Assembly: GCA_964019425.1 (NCBI GenBank)
Contig: OZ025822.1
Coordinates: 434,001 to 498,000 of the forward strand
DNA from: Flectonema sp. DT1601
Lineage: Eukaryota; Euglenozoa; Diplonemea; Diplonemida; Diplonemidae
Length of the DNA stretch: 64,000 nt
Direction of reading: 5' to 3'
A program made the translations under genes and the position numbers. Position 1 is the first letter of the stretch. The number at the start of each line of letters is the position of its first letter. The notes under the pieces were generated by a model, which made no database searches, was not told the DNA's origin, and worked only from the letters and a program-made list of their open reading frames with translations. Below, one piece after another: positions 20,076 to 31,819 of the stretch.

Positions 20076-22434
20076 ATGCCGGTGTGTCCGGCATGTGACA
20101 GGGATACTCCGGGTAATTTTTGTACTGACTGTGGAGCGAGACTTGTAAAAAAACAAAGCAAACCAACTCAAGACGGGAATAGTCCAGTGAAGGGAACCGG
20201 TGATAGTCCGACTCCACAACCGAGTAATCCTCCAGTTATGATAAGTGGGTTTGCTGCGATGATTGACAACAGTTTTGTAAAGAATTCAAAACGAAGAGAA
20301 CCAATGATATCCGCTTCATCATCTGGTCAATCACGACTCTCTGTCGCAGTACGAAAGAGACCTCAAAACCCATCAGAGCAGTCCAGTCTTAATATCATAA
20401 ATGTGACTTCACTGAATGCAATAACTGTGTTAGAACCAAAGAAAGCACTCGACGGAACCCCAAATTTAGATCCCCAAAAATTTTTATTCGATGAAGTTTT
20501 TGATGAAACCGACGGCAATACCGAAGTATACAAAAGAACTGCAGGAAGGTTAATTGACTTCGTATACGATGGAGGATTCTGTTCTTGCTTTGCATACGGA
20601 CAGACTGGATCAGGAAAGACCTACACGATGATGGGAACAAACGCCCGAGAGAGAGGACTCTACCTCCAAGCAGCTGACGAAATATTCAAAAAATTAGAAC
20701 CAAATCTAGAAGTCGCTGTGTCATTCTTTGAGATTTACGCATCAAAGCTGTACGACTTGCTTAACTACAAGGAACAGATATTTGCTCGTGAGGATGAGAA
20801 TCAAAAAGTTCACATCAGAGGACTGACTGAACACAAAGTAGAAAACAGTAATTCAATTATGAATCTCGTAAAGAAAGGACTCGAAGGACGATCAAGCAGT
20901 ACTACCACCATGAATGACGAATCCAGTCGTTCTCATGCGATCATGGAAATTAAACTTAAGCTTTCTTCAGGAAAACTAATTGGAAAATTATCAGTCATCG
21001 ACTTGGCTGGATCTGAAAGAGCATCGGTAGGACACGCCGGAGATAAACAAATTCAAATGGAAGGAGCTGAAATAAATAAGTCACTCCTCGCATTAAAGGA
21101 ATGCATCAGAGCTCTCGATCAGGGAGCGCGGCATATCCCCTTTAGACAATCAGAGTTGACACAAATATTAAAAGAATCCTTTATTGGTGATAATGGGCAC
21201 ACTGTTATGATTGCCAACATATCTCCGACTGGAGAATCTTGTGCAGAAACTTTAAACACTTTGAGATATGCCTATCGAGTGAAGGAACTGAAAACAGACG
21301 ACGACGGTAAAGGACCGACAGTAAGTGGAGGAAATCAGATACGAAACATTCACGGATCTATCATCTCTTCTAATAAAGAAACTCCGAGATGCCAGGGATG
21401 CTCAACCGAATTCCGGAATCTTGCAACGGTAGAAGCCCATAAGGAAAGTTGTGATCTCGTAACCATCACGTGTGACTACTGTGCGAACTCTTTTAAAAGA
21501 AGGGACGAGTCAAAACACAATAAGTCTTGTACGAAGTTTCCAGTTTTCTGTAAACAGTGTAAAGACAAAGTCCCGAGAGATATTCTAAAAAAACATCAGC
21601 AGTATGACTGTCCGATGGCTGAAACGAGTTGTCTTTTCTGCAGAGTCAAACTACTAAAAAGTGATCTTGAGGGACACAGAAACACCTGCGAGCAGCGAAT
21701 GGTCGATTGTGATGAATGTGGTGCTCGTGTGAAGCAATCTCAGATGGTGGCTCACAAGCGTACTTGCAAAAAGACTAAGAGACCATCAGAAGTTTCTATT
21801 CCCTCTTCAGGCAGTGCTTCTCAACTTCCGTTACCTGGATCTTCTCCTACGGCAAAGTCCCGTAAGGAACCGAAAATTACTGAGTTAAAAGCAAGCACTG
21901 AGTTCTTGGCTCATAATCCTCCTCCACCTGCCCCCGCGTCTGGTCCGATAAAAAAGGAACGTCCTGTGGCATATACACAACTTCAAAGTCGAGTTATTGA
22001 CGACGACAACGAAGAACCTTTGCCGGTAACACCATCACCTCCGGTGGGTAAAAAACCAACCTTACCTCCTTCAACTGCTATTTCTGGCTGTCCAATGAGA
22101 GAATTAGGATGCGAAGTAACTGATGGTTCTTGCAGTCCCAATTCACATTTAGTGCTACTTGTTGGTGTTATTCAGTCACAGCAGAGGAGCCTTTCAGGAT
22201 TAACACAGAGGATAAAGAGCCTGGAAGCGATTAACGAAGCCTTGCGACGTTCACATCCGAGTGGTGCTAATGGGAGTAAAGTATGTCCGTTTTTTTGAGA
22301 TTTATTTATTTATTTATTTATTTATTTATTTTTTTTTTTTTTTGAGATAAAAATGAAAACTGATCATCAGCAAACAGTTTGCGACACTCAACGGTCTGGA
22401 CGGGCTGCCAGCAGACGTGACACAGACCTTCTGA
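20076..22434 (+). CDS. Kinesin-13-like motor with TRAF-type zinc fingers
   Basis: Two exons (20076-22280, 22378-22434; phase 0), 753 aa. The N-terminus carries a zinc ribbon (CPAC...CTDC, residues 4-20). The motor domain (about 90-410) has RLSVAVRKRP, P-loop GQTGSGKT (about 175-182), switch I NDESSRSHA and switch II DLAGSE. It also has NKSLLALKECIRAL, the KEC motif of kinesin-13, and IPFRQSELTQILKESF. Kinesin-13 depolymerises microtubule ends in spindles and flagella. From about 440 to 565 there are four or so Cys/His units (CDYCANSFKRRDESKH, CKQCKDKVPRDILKKH, CLFCRVKLLKSDLEGH, CDECGARVKQSQMVAH) typical of TRAF-type zinc fingers. A Pro/Ser-rich stretch and a short coiled coil end the protein. 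The fusion of motor and TRAF fingers is unusual. Acceptor-like sites end at 20008 and 20066. Confidence 0.88.
22281..22377 (+). other. Intron of the kinesin gene
   Basis: 97 nt, GTATGT to GCAAACAG, phase 0, containing a (TTTA)n tract. The second exon adds 18 residues (FATLNGLDGLPADVTQTF) and a stop. Confidence 0.8.
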
Positions 22435-24074
22435 ACTGAGCTCCTTATTTAAATCTATATTTCCGAGTTAAGTTAAATCGAAGATCACTTTTTATTCTCT
22501 TTTTTATTTCCCACAGTTATTTTCTTCTTAACGCTATAACCCAGGGCTTTTTTTCTTAATTTTTTCCCTTCTTTTTTTTTTCTCCTTTCCCAGTTGGAAA
22601 GTTTATTTGAGATGTCTGTCGTTTCCTACTGGAAGGAAGTAGAGTGGGGGATTTAGAACATATAACTGATACTCTGCTAGAGATATGTGTGTTTAGGGCA
22701 GTGTGGGTTCTTTTCCATCCCCCTCCCTCCTTTCTTTACATGTAGGGACGAAGAAAAAAAAAAGAAAAAAAAAACTTTTTCTCAATTGAGGAGGCTTTAT
22801 TACTATTTCTTCTACCCGTTCCCCCTTTGACTCCATCTGTGCCTTGTAAAAGGCTTCCCTTGGGAAGACATGTGTCAAAGGCAAATAGCAAGAGGAAAAA
22901 AAAAAAAAGAAAAAAAAAAAAAAGCTATTCTTGGGTCAAGCCGAGGGTAGCTAAAAAAAAACAAAAAAAGCAAAAAAAAAAAAAAAAAAAGGAAAGGAAA
23001 ACGGACGTAGATACCTTATTGCGAGATAATTTTTCACCAATAAAAATAAAAATAAATATAGGGGGCAAAAAGCACTGTTTCTAACGCAATGGTTTGGAAA
23101 TAAGGCAGCGGAAAAAGATAAAAAATCAGACAACATTTTTTTCAAAATAAAATGGCTTTATTTACCCGCAACGTGTTAGAATAAACGGTGCACCTTTTTT
23201 TTGCTCAAATTAAAAAAAAAAATAAACCTAACACGTAACAAACTCAAATTCCAACTGTTTCCCATTTCCCTGCTTTTTATTTTATTTTTTATTTGAAAGT
23301 CCTGATGATACACTACAAAGCAAAAGGTTTTTTGTATTTTCTTTTTTTGCACTGACGAAGGTGTTGGAGAAGAAAACTATTTCAGACTAAGAAAGCCGAT
23401 TTATTTATTTATTTTTGTCAAACTGGGGGGTGCCGTCAGTACTACTGTCTGCGATCAACAAAAATATAAGGCTTCCGTCTGAGCTGTTTTTTTTCTTCTC
23501 TTTTTTTAATTAAGTATTTTATGGACAACAATTTATTCTGTAGAGCTGCTATTACAAGCAGTAAGCTTCCCTTCATTGAGAGGGAGTCTGCTCGTCGACT
23601 TACTGAAGGTGGCGTTTTCTCATACGATGAATCACAATGGTGGGTTGTTTGGTTTGCTTTACTTTTTTTTTTGTTAAATAATTCAATGCAATTTTTTTTC
23701 ATTTTTTTTCCTCTTTTAAAAAAAAAAAAAAAAATAGACATCACTTTTTCAATTGGCTTTTTTTGGTAATATTATCTGTGTTTCTTTAATCCTTCAAGAT
23801 CCGTTTTTTCTGGTAGAGAGCATTCCCACAGTTTTTATTTTTTTTCAAAGTGAGGATGCGACGACGATGACAAAAAAAAAAAAAAAAAAAAAAAAAACAC
23901 CAAGACACACAGTTTCCTAATTACTTATAATTTATTATTTTATAGGAAACTACTGACAAAACACAAACCATAACGTAAGTGAAGCAGTTTTATTTTTCTT
24001 CTTTTTTATTTTAAAATATCTAAAAGAACATAAATCATATTTATTTATAACAAGGGCAGTCCTCAACAAACCAA
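22435..24074 (+). other. Gene-free stretch between kinesin and ABC transporter
   Basis: No coding sequence or RNA gene recognised; many A and T runs. An acceptor-like GGGCAG ends at 24059, 16 nt before the next ATG. Confidence 0.6.
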
Positions 24075-27000
24075 ATGAATGAGGATTGTCAGGTTAAGAA
24101 GAACACAATAGTCATTGATAACTCCTCATGGATATCAAAAGTAACTTTGATGTGGCTTCGACCATTGATTATGGGGGCAAGGAAGAAAGTAGTTACTGAG
24201 GAAGACGTTCCTGACATTCCTAAACACTTAAGAGCAGCAGAAATAGCAAAGAAAGTTGACGAAGAATGGGAGTTGAGAAAAAATGATGGAAACTATGCTT
24301 TTCACAAGACGTTGTTAGCAACTTTTAGACGTGAAATCATCACTGGAGTCTGTTATTCGATTGTGGCGGGGGTCGCACAAGCAGCTGGTAGACCGATGGT
24401 TCTCAAATTCTTAATCGAATCGGCAGACGATGACGACGATCAAAAATCTCTAACACTAATTCTTATCCTTGCCCTATTCCTCTTAATTGAAGCAATCACA
24501 CTAACTAGAGCTAAACACCTATTGTGTGACCACTTAGGTGCTAAGTGGGTAGCCGCAACATGTCATTTGATTCATAAAAAAGCATCGAGTCTATCACCAG
24601 GATCATGTGGATACATGTCTGGAACTTCATTAATAGGAACCGACGTAATGCAACGTTATGAGATGTTAAAAATGCTCTGTCAGCTGCCAATTGCAATGAC
24701 GACTTTCTTTGTTGGAACCATCGTATTGGTTGCGACAATTGGTGTTCACGGTCTTGTTGGACTTGCATTAGTAATTGGGGTTTTATTTATATCAATAAAG
24801 TTGGGCGTCATAACTGGACAAATTGAAGAACTATGCCTTGAAAAAGTAGACGCCAGACTCTCTATTATGGCACGTGCGATAGTCGGAATCAAAGCAATAA
24901 AATACAGCGCTTGGGAGGAGTTTTTTGAACATGAAATTACTGAAGCACGAAGCGGTGAATGCACCGAACTAGCAAAACATAAAACTCTCCATCTCACGTC
25001 AGTTCAACTTGGACGAGCCACGCCAATCATTGCAGCTTCTGCTTCTTTCATCTTCTTAGCAGTTTCTGGTGAAGAAATGCGAAGCTCAGATATTTTCGCG
25101 GCTCTTAACGTATTTCAATCTCTCAGATTATCCTTAATCTTAATCCCGTTTATGTTTTCAAATGGAGCCAGTCTACTGGCATCGTTATCAAGAATTCAAA
25201 GGTACCTCAGACTACGAGACTTGGAGAGTCCAAAACAACCAACTGACACCACCATCATAGTCAACATGGAAAACAGTTCATGGGCTTGGCCAGTGATAAA
25301 AACTGACTTCGATGATGATGAACATCAAAAAGTTGAAAAATCAGATTCACACATCGCGTTCCCACTAACACCACCAGCTCCTAAACAAATGACAACTCTA
25401 CACAATGTGTCATTAAAAGTGAAGTCTTGTGAGAAGGTTGCAGTGATTGGTATGGTTGGTAGTGGTAAGACAACTTTAATATCTGCTCTTTTAGGAGGAG
25501 TTCAACAGTTATCAGGACCACCTTTAATGGTAGACACAAGTAGTGTTGGATACATACCACAGAAAGCTTTCATCGCATGCGGCACTATCGAAGACAACAT
25601 CACCATGGGCAGACCTTACGACGAAAAACTACTAAAATCTGTACTCTCATCTAGTAACTTATCAGCGGACATTGGAAGGCTTGATGGAGGAATCAAAACT
25701 GAATTAGGAGAACGCGGAATCACTTTATCAGGTGGGCAACAACAAAGAATTTGTATAGCAAGAGCGCTCTATGGAAAGCCATCGTTACTGATTGCTGACG
25801 ATCCACTTGCTGCAGTTGATCCTATTGTTGGTAGTCAGATATTCAATAATGCATTCATTCATTATCAAGGTTCTCTAATCATGTGTTTAAACCAGTTACA
25901 ATATATACCTTCTTTCGATAAAGTTGTATTCCTAGCTGATGGAAAAGTAGAATTTCTCGGAACACCTTTGCAATTCGCAGAACTTAAACAAAAAGACAAC
26001 GGTTCTCTATTTGGTGTTGTCAGTGGCCTTATCGGAAATGATCAACCGCAAGAAGAAGAGATAAACTTGGAAGAGGGAACGTTCGATGAGAAAACTAAAC
26101 TCGTCAAAGCGGAAACAAAGAGCACTGGAAGAATAAAATTCACGGTTATAAAACAATATGTTCAGGGGATGGGTTATCCTTTAGCATTTGGATCTTTTGC
26201 GTTATTATTTATGGCGTATTTAGCAATGGCTTTTGCTGACTATTGGCTTGCCTACTGGGTAAATGAAAGTGAAAAACACTACGATCACTTAGACACGTTA
26301 AGTGCAACGATGCTCGAGACTTTTGATAAAGATTTTGATAACACGAGGTATGCTTTCGTGTATGGGAGTGGGTCGATTACTTTTTTAATTTTTCTTCTGG
26401 TTGGAGGAGCTGTTTTGGCAGCTGCTTTTGGAAGAACAGGACGTGAACTGCACCAGAAGTGTATAACAAGAATTCTACGAGCACCAATTTCATGGTTTGA
26501 AAGTACCCCTTCGGGTAGATTAATGTCCAGATTCTCAACCGACCTGAATATGGTCGATCAGATGCTCGCACTCTTAGTAGAGGCATTTATAAATTTCAGT
26601 ATCACGATGTTTTTTATTGGTGTTGTCATCAGTTATATCGTCCCTCCGATGATAGCAGTCTTAGCTCTGTCTGTTTTACTTTACGTCGTTCAAATCAGCG
26701 CAATTGACAGACCCAATCGAGAGATAAAAAGGATGGCGAATAATTCGAATTCTCCATTGTTGACTACTCTTTCAGAGGTTAGTTCTACAGCTGGACGTGA
26801 CTTGATTAGAGTTATGGGACTGCTTCCGATGTATGCTCAAAAATTCGAAGGTCACATCGATCAGTTGAATACGTTCAATTTCGTATCATCATCTCTGTTA
26901 AACGCTGGAGTCTTAATGGCGTATGTGACTGCTTTCTTTATATCGACCAGCACGGCTAGTCTGATGGTCTTGGTGGGAGGGATTCCAGCGTCGGAAATGG

Positions 27001-28043
27001 GATTAGCGCTTACCTATTGTTTTTTGTTGCCGTATTTTTTACAAATATACGCAGCGATTGTTATCATGTTAATTACAGCTTTTACTTCGTTAGAAAGGTT
27101 GTTGGAATGCTCTTCCGCTGAGATCCCACAAGAACCAGATTGGCACGTTAAGTCAGACAAGCACCTTTCTGAAATTGGTTGGCCAGCCAGCGGTCAAATC
27201 CAATTCACTAACGCAACGTTAGTGTACCGACCGGGATTACCTGCGGCACTGTCGCATGTTAATCTGGTTCTTCAGGGGAATACCCGCATCGGAATCGTTG
27301 GTAGAACTGGAGCAGGGAAATCATCACTACTAGTTTTACTATTTAGACTTGTCGATGCGACTGAAGGAACTATTCTATTAGACGGTGTTGATTTGAAGAA
27401 AGTTGGACTACAAACTGTTCGACGAGCCATGACGATAATACCTCAAGAACCGTTACTAATGGAGGGGACTATCAGATACAACTTAGACCCCGTTGGACGA
27501 GAAACAGATTCAGATTTACAACAATCTTTATCCAAAGTTGGTTTAAATAAACTAACACTTGACACAGAAGTTGGTATCGGAGCATCTGGACTTAGTTCTG
27601 GTGAGAGACAGTTGGTGTCTCTGGCTAGGACTTTGGTTAGGAAAAGTAAAATAATTGTGTTGGATGAGCCGACGTCTAATATCGATCAGGCGAGTGATCA
27701 AAATATTCAAAAAATAATGAGATCAATTGAGAACACGACAATCATCACAATAGCTCACAGACTCGATACAGTCATTGACAGTGATCTGGTTGTTGTTATG
27801 GAGGCGGGTGAGGTTGCTGAGGTTGGCCATCCAGCTGATCTCCTCCAACAGTCAGACGGTCGCTTTTCTCGAATGGTTGCCAGCACGGGTCCTGAATCTG
27901 CATCTCACCTCCTCCAACAGGCCATGATCGCAAAGGGGAAAATCTCATCTCCGGTACCGTCACCGCCGTCTGGATCACCACCACCTCAGCTTAATCTCCC
28001 AAAGTTTCCTCTTAGTCCTCCTGTATTCCCTTTGTCAATGTAG
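24075..28043 (+). CDS. ABC transporter, subfamily C (MRP-like), full length
   Basis: 1,322 aa, intronless. The order is TMD1-NBD1-TMD2-NBD2, as in short MRPs without the extra N-terminal TMD0. The start WISKVTLMWLRPLI and the DVPDIPK element are typical of ABCC. NBD1: Walker A GMVGSGKTT (about residue 459), signature LSGGQQQR (about 551), Walker B LLIADDPLAAVD with Asp where the catalytic Glu usually sits, as is common in ABCC NBD1. NBD2: Walker A GRTGAGKSS (about 1076), signature LSSGERQ (about 1172), Walker B IIVLDEPTSNID with the catalytic Glu. Such proteins export organic anions or glutathione conjugates across the plasma or vacuolar membrane; the substrate is unknown. The tail is Pro/Ser-rich. 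Confidence 0.92.
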   Translation: MNEDCQVKKNTIVIDNSSWISKVTLMWLRPLIMGARKKVVTEEDVPDIPKHLRAAEIAKKVDEEWELRKNDGNYAFHKTLLATFRREIITGVCYSIVAGVAQAAGRPMVLKFLIESADDDDDQKSLTLILILALFLLIEAITLTRAKHLLCDHLGAKWVAATCHLIHKKASSLSPGSCGYMSGTSLIGTDVMQRYEMLKMLCQLPIAMTTFFVGTIVLVATIGVHGLVGLALVIGVLFISIKLGVITGQIEELCLEKVDARLSIMARAIVGIKAIKYSAWEEFFEHEITEARSGECTELAKHKTLHLTSVQLGRATPIIAASASFIFLAVSGEEMRSSDIFAALNVFQSLRLSLILIPFMFSNGASLLASLSRIQRYLRLRDLESPKQPTDTTIIVNMENSSWAWPVIKTDFDDDEHQKVEKSDSHIAFPLTPPAPKQMTTLHNVSLKVKSCEKVAVIGMVGSGKTTLISALLGGVQQLSGPPLMVDTSSVGYIPQKAFIACGTIEDNITMGRPYDEKLLKSVLSSSNLSADIGRLDGGIKTELGERGITLSGGQQQRICIARALYGKPSLLIADDPLAAVDPIVGSQIFNNAFIHYQGSLIMCLNQLQYIPSFDKVVFLADGKVEFLGTPLQFAELKQKDNGSLFGVVSGLIGNDQPQEEEINLEEGTFDEKTKLVKAETKSTGRIKFTVIKQYVQGMGYPLAFGSFALLFMAYLAMAFADYWLAYWVNESEKHYDHLDTLSATMLETFDKDFDNTRYAFVYGSGSITFLIFLLVGGAVLAAAFGRTGRELHQKCITRILRAPISWFESTPSGRLMSRFSTDLNMVDQMLALLVEAFINFSITMFFIGVVISYIVPPMIAVLALSVLLYVVQISAIDRPNREIKRMANNSNSPLLTTLSEVSSTAGRDLIRVMGLLPMYAQKFEGHIDQLNTFNFVSSSLLNAGVLMAYVTAFFISTSTASLMVLVGGIPASEMGLALTYCFLLPYFLQIYAAIVIMLITAFTSLERLLECSSAEIPQEPDWHVKSDKHLSEIGWPASGQIQFTNATLVYRPGLPAALSHVNLVLQGNTRIGIVGRTGAGKSSLLVLLFRLVDATEGTILLDGVDLKKVGLQTVRRAMTIIPQEPLLMEGTIRYNLDPVGRETDSDLQQSLSKVGLNKLTLDTEVGIGASGLSSGERQLVSLARTLVRKSKIIVLDEPTSNIDQASDQNIQKIMRSIENTTIITIAHRLDTVIDSDLVVVMEAGEVAEVGHPADLLQQSDGRFSRMVASTGPESASHLLQQAMIAKGKISSPVPSPPSGSPPPQLNLPKFPLSPPVFPLSM

Positions 28044-29523
28044 TGTAAGATGTTTATGTTTGTTTTGCTTTTAATCGTAGCTAGTTCAGTAAGTTCTGAT
28101 AGCCCGAGGGCGATCAAAACTCTCATTCTCCTGCTGCTTTGAAGTATCGCGTGACATGTTGTTTTCTTACATACCCACTTCTTCTATTAACGGAAAGGTT
28201 CCGTATCTCACTTGGTCTTTATATTTCGATTTTTACCCTCCTCTTTTTTTTTTTAATTTCTCTCAACTTGAATCATCTTTCTGACTAACATAAAAAATTA
28301 TTTATGTGATGTCGACGTTATCGTTATTTATTTATTTTTTTTTTTTGAATGAAAATGGAAGCCATTATTCATTCACTCCCTCTCTTTTGTTTTCTTAACG
28401 AACTTGTAAAACATTTTATTATGATGATTATTATAGTTTTTTTTAAATTCCTTTGTTATGTTGATCGTACTGGTATGTCCTAACAGGGTAAATTCTTTTT
28501 TTTTTTTCCACCTCCTTAAAGCTACTTCAGTGATTGGAAATATTATTTTTTCTGATTAATTGATGAGTGTGTCATTGGTTTTTTTTGATTTATTTATCCA
28601 AGTCCCCCCGAAAGCTTGATTTTAAGTCAACTTTTTCTGGCTAAATAAAAAACATGCTGTTCGTTCTCACCGAAAGGAGTCGAAAAGATTCCTTTTTTGT
28701 TTTTTGTTTCGTATCTTTTCCAAAAGATACGTTCCCTTATTTATTTTCTTTTCACCCCTTTCTGTTTTTCAAGACAATTGATGATTATTATTATTATTAT
28801 CTTTTGTTGAAGTCAAACTCTTGGTATGAATACTGTCCTCTTTTCTGTTCGTCAGCCGTTACTACGTTGTTGATTTGATATACTTCTCTTCTCTTTATCA
28901 TATCAACGGATTTCGTTACTTGGTAAGGACTACTCTTTCCCCCCTCCCCTTTACCATTTCATCGTTGCTACTATACGTTTTCCCTTTGCTGAGAAGGGCA
29001 AACGTGTCCCCCTTACTTTCTTCGCTGAAGAGGGCTGGGTAAGGGGAATAGTCTGAAAGAAAAAAAAGATTTTTTGTAATTTCAGCCCTGAAAACCAACC
29101 ATTATTTGTTTTGTTGGTCCTACGATATTTCTTTTTGCATTTTTTGATGTTGTTTTTTTGATTAACTGATAACTATTAATACTAACTAACCATACGTTTT
29201 GACTCACCCAATTGAATATTATTATCGCAGGGAAATATCTATCTGTGGTGGTATTTTTTTAATTTTTAGTTAAGGTGATCAGACCCCCACTGATACCAAA
29301 ACTTTCTAACTGGAGTTTTATTGCACGGAAAGGAAATAAATGACTTATTTTGGTATTAAAAAGTCGAACCTCTTTTTTTTTCTTTTTCTTTCTTACATTT
29401 CAGAACACAGTTAGAAAAAAAAAATGACGAAGGACACGTTGGATTGTTTTTTCTTCTTTGACACTCTTAATGTTGATGATTGAGAAATGTTAATTTTCTG
29501 AATACAGTCAAAGATGGTATAAC
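28044..29523 (+). other. Gene-free stretch with one dispersed repeat copy
   Basis: No coding sequence seen. T-rich, with a dispersed repeat at 28981-29190 and two acceptor-like sites, ACATTTCAG near 29403 and GAATACAG ending 29507. Confidence 0.6.
28981..29190 (+). repeat. Dispersed repeat family 1, copy A
   Basis: Shares ordered blocks with copy B (35848-36032): TCCCTTTGCTGAGAAG, TTCGCTGAAGAGG, CTGGGTAAGGGGAAT, GAAAACCAACCATT and a final ACTATTAATAC. Copy B has about 35 bp extra in the middle. Confidence 0.75.
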
Positions 29524-30222
29524 ATGCCTTCTAACGAACAAATAAAAGTATGGTCAGCTCTGACACTGACACTATTGTTAATACTATTAGCTGACTATAA
29601 GGCTCTTCAATGGAGAGACACCACCGTTAAGATTGTTAACTCGGTGAGGTGGAATCAAATCCAACGGTCTGACAATCGAAATATTGGAGTAATGATAATC
29701 GCAGGTGGTCGTTTTTGGGAATTACAAGAAGTGTTTGATTTCCTTCCTGGAATAGTTGAAACAGCTGTTGGATTCACTGCAGGTGTTACTCCGCACCCTT
29801 CATATGAGAATAGCTTCTCTGGAGGTCATTACCATGCTGTTTATATTGTCTTTAACGAGTCAGTGATCACCTTCGAAGACCTGGTTGCTGTTTTCTTCCT
29901 CAACATCGATCCCTTAAACCCCGAAGGTCAGTTTTGTAGTATTGGCCACTCCTACAGGTCGGCATTGTTCTACCGTAATCACAAGCAGAAGTCAATATTT
30001 ATTTCTCTTACCAAGTCGGTTGAAAAAATCTTGCAAAGTCCCGTCCAGACGGAGGTATTGCCGGCTGAGCAATTTTATCCGGCAGAAGAATTGCATCAAT
30101 ACTTGTATTTGAGGAATCCTCGTAAGTTAAAAAAGTACGCAGCGAACTGCAAAAGAGAAAAGCGTTTGCGAGAATTGTATGGAAGACTGTCCCCAATTGA
30201 TATTCTGAACGTGTCAAAATAA
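29524..30222 (+). CDS. MsrA-like protein lacking the catalytic cysteine
   Basis: 232 aa. An N-terminal hydrophobic segment (ALTLTLLLILLADY, about residues 11-25) suggests a membrane anchor or signal. The rest follows peptide-methionine-(S)-S-oxide reductase: VGFTAGVTPHPSYE, SGGHYHAVYIVFN, FEDLVAVFFLNIDP, GHSYRSALFY, FYPAEELHQYLY. The family's GCFWG active site reads GGRFWE (codon CGT), so the nucleophilic Cys is Arg and the Gly after Trp is Glu. Normal MsrA repairs oxidised methionine; without this Cys that chemistry should fail. It may be a binding or regulatory pseudoenzyme. The frame is intact and the fold conserved, which argues against a decayed gene. A two-codon upstream ORF (ATG GTA TAA at 29514) precedes the start. 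Confidence 0.85.
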   Translation: MPSNEQIKVWSALTLTLLLILLADYKALQWRDTTVKIVNSVRWNQIQRSDNRNIGVMIIAGGRFWELQEVFDFLPGIVETAVGFTAGVTPHPSYENSFSGGHYHAVYIVFNESVITFEDLVAVFFLNIDPLNPEGQFCSIGHSYRSALFYRNHKQKSIFISLTKSVEKILQSPVQTEVLPAEQFYPAEELHQYLYLRNPRKLKKYAANCKREKRLRELYGRLSPIDILNVSK

Positions 30223-30732
30223 TAATCATTACCCCACCTATACTAACATTACATTTAGTTGAACTGTATCATAAATTACTAACGTATCAAAATCCTCTTA
30301 GCCTGTGCGAGTTTGTACTGGAGACAACAACAACAAAAAAAAAAAAAAAAACGAATGAGGTAAAATTAATTTTTGATAAAAAAATAAAAAAAAATATTAT
30401 TTACACGACCTATTCGTTTTTGTGTTTTTTTTTTTTTTTTTATTGTTGGTTAGTATTGAACGTGTTTTTTTTTAATATTTTTTTTTATTAAGCAGAAACA
30501 ACACCCCCAATCAATGAGACTGTCTGAGAGATTGTTGTTCCTTTAAGCTTGATAATACAGTAACAATTCTTACCTTCGTCAACCAGAAAAGACTACGTAA
30601 TCCTACCAGGTATTTTAGTTATGTACAACAGTAGGTGAAAAGCTTAATCTTCTTGTTATTTATTTTTTTTTTTTCCAGTTTAACCTGGAGAAAGAATAAA
30701 GAAAAAAATCACAAAAAATAAAATAAAATAAA
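30223..30732 (+). other. Intergenic between MsrA-like gene and sideroflexin
   Basis: No gene seen. A and T runs; a strong pyrimidine tract ending TTTTCCAG (30678) lies 55 nt before the next ATG. Confidence 0.6.
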
Positions 30733-31819
30733 ATGAATATCTATGATCAAATGAAGGAATACTATGAAACTAAAACGTACTGGGGACGTGTTAGTTATGT
30801 ATTTCAGGGTCTTAACCCGACATATCTCGGATGTACAGTAAAGAATTTAAAATATTCAAGATCCGCATTAAAGATGGAGAGCAACGAAGAAATAGAAAAT
30901 TCAAACCTAACGGAGGGAGAATTTTATAATTTATATAGGCAGAAGTTATACACGACGAAATCAGATGGTGAATACCTTCCGCTGCTCGGGAGAATCGCAT
31001 TTGTGCAAGTACCACAATATATCAGTATGGTCATTAATGCGAAAACTTTAAAAGTTGTAAGTGACGATACTCAGAATGTCAGAGCATTTTTTGGACTTAG
31101 AATGCTGAACCACTCGATGTGGAGTGCATCGGTTGGTGCATTCTCATTGCACAATGGAAGTCACAGTGGTTCTCACACTGCTTTGGAATATGCGTGTTGT
31201 ATTTTACCTGGTGTTCTCTTTGGCACTTTGGGTTGTGTCGGAGCAGAAATTTCAACTGCCCATTGTCAAGCAAAATTCGGAAATCAATTGAAGGGAAAAC
31301 TCATATCAGCCGGAGCAACCATCATCATCCCAGCTGCTTGCATGGCAGCAGTCACTGTTATCGCACGTCAAAAAGACTGGTGTTCCTTATTTAAGAATGC
31401 TGGTATTCCTTACTACGATGACAAAGGTAATAAATTAGGCGTTTCTAGAGACCTCGGATGGTTCGCCACTCGAGAGACTGCTTCACTTCGATTCTTGCAC
31501 AGCGCTGTCTCTTCCGTATGTAACATGAGTCATTGTCAAAGGTAATTAAAAAAGTTTTTAAAAAAAAAAAAAAAAAAAAAAACAGGTTTTCTACGCCATC
31601 CTAGTCGAGGCAGTCTCCAGGAAAAAAGTATTTCTGCACGCGAAGTTTGGTAGTCACTCGGTTAGCTTAGCAACTGTGGCTATATCGAGTTTTGTGTATC
31701 TCGGAATCTGGCCGTTCATTCCAACTCTAACTCCATTTGACACTAAAATAGCAACCAGACGAGTGAAGGATATCACTGACGAACATAGAAAAGTAATTCA
31801 TTATCACCGTGGTATATAA
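30733..31819 (+). CDS. SFXN: Sideroflexin (mitochondrial inner-membrane amino-acid carrier)
   Basis: Two exons (30733-31515, 31586-31819; phase 0), 338 aa, near the usual 320-330. Family features: YWGRVSYVFQGLNPTYLGCT near the N-terminus, YLPLLGRIAFVQVP, RMLNHSMWSASVGAF in place of the family's NQSxNAxVNYxNR, and YYDDKGNKLGVSRDLG matching the conserved (D/E)xxGNxLGxSR. Exon 2 adds the last membrane region and a tail with P..TPFDTKIATRRVKD, matching the sideroflexin end. Without the intron the frame stops early and loses this region. Sideroflexins sit in the mitochondrial inner membrane and, for SFXN1, import serine for one-carbon metabolism. Some family residues, such as the HPDTGE motif, are not preserved, so the sequence is divergent. 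Confidence 0.85.
31516..31585 (+). other. Intron of the sideroflexin gene
   Basis: 70 nt, GTATGT to AAACAG, phase 0, with an A-run before the acceptor. Supported because exon 2 restores the family's C-terminus. Confidence 0.85.
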
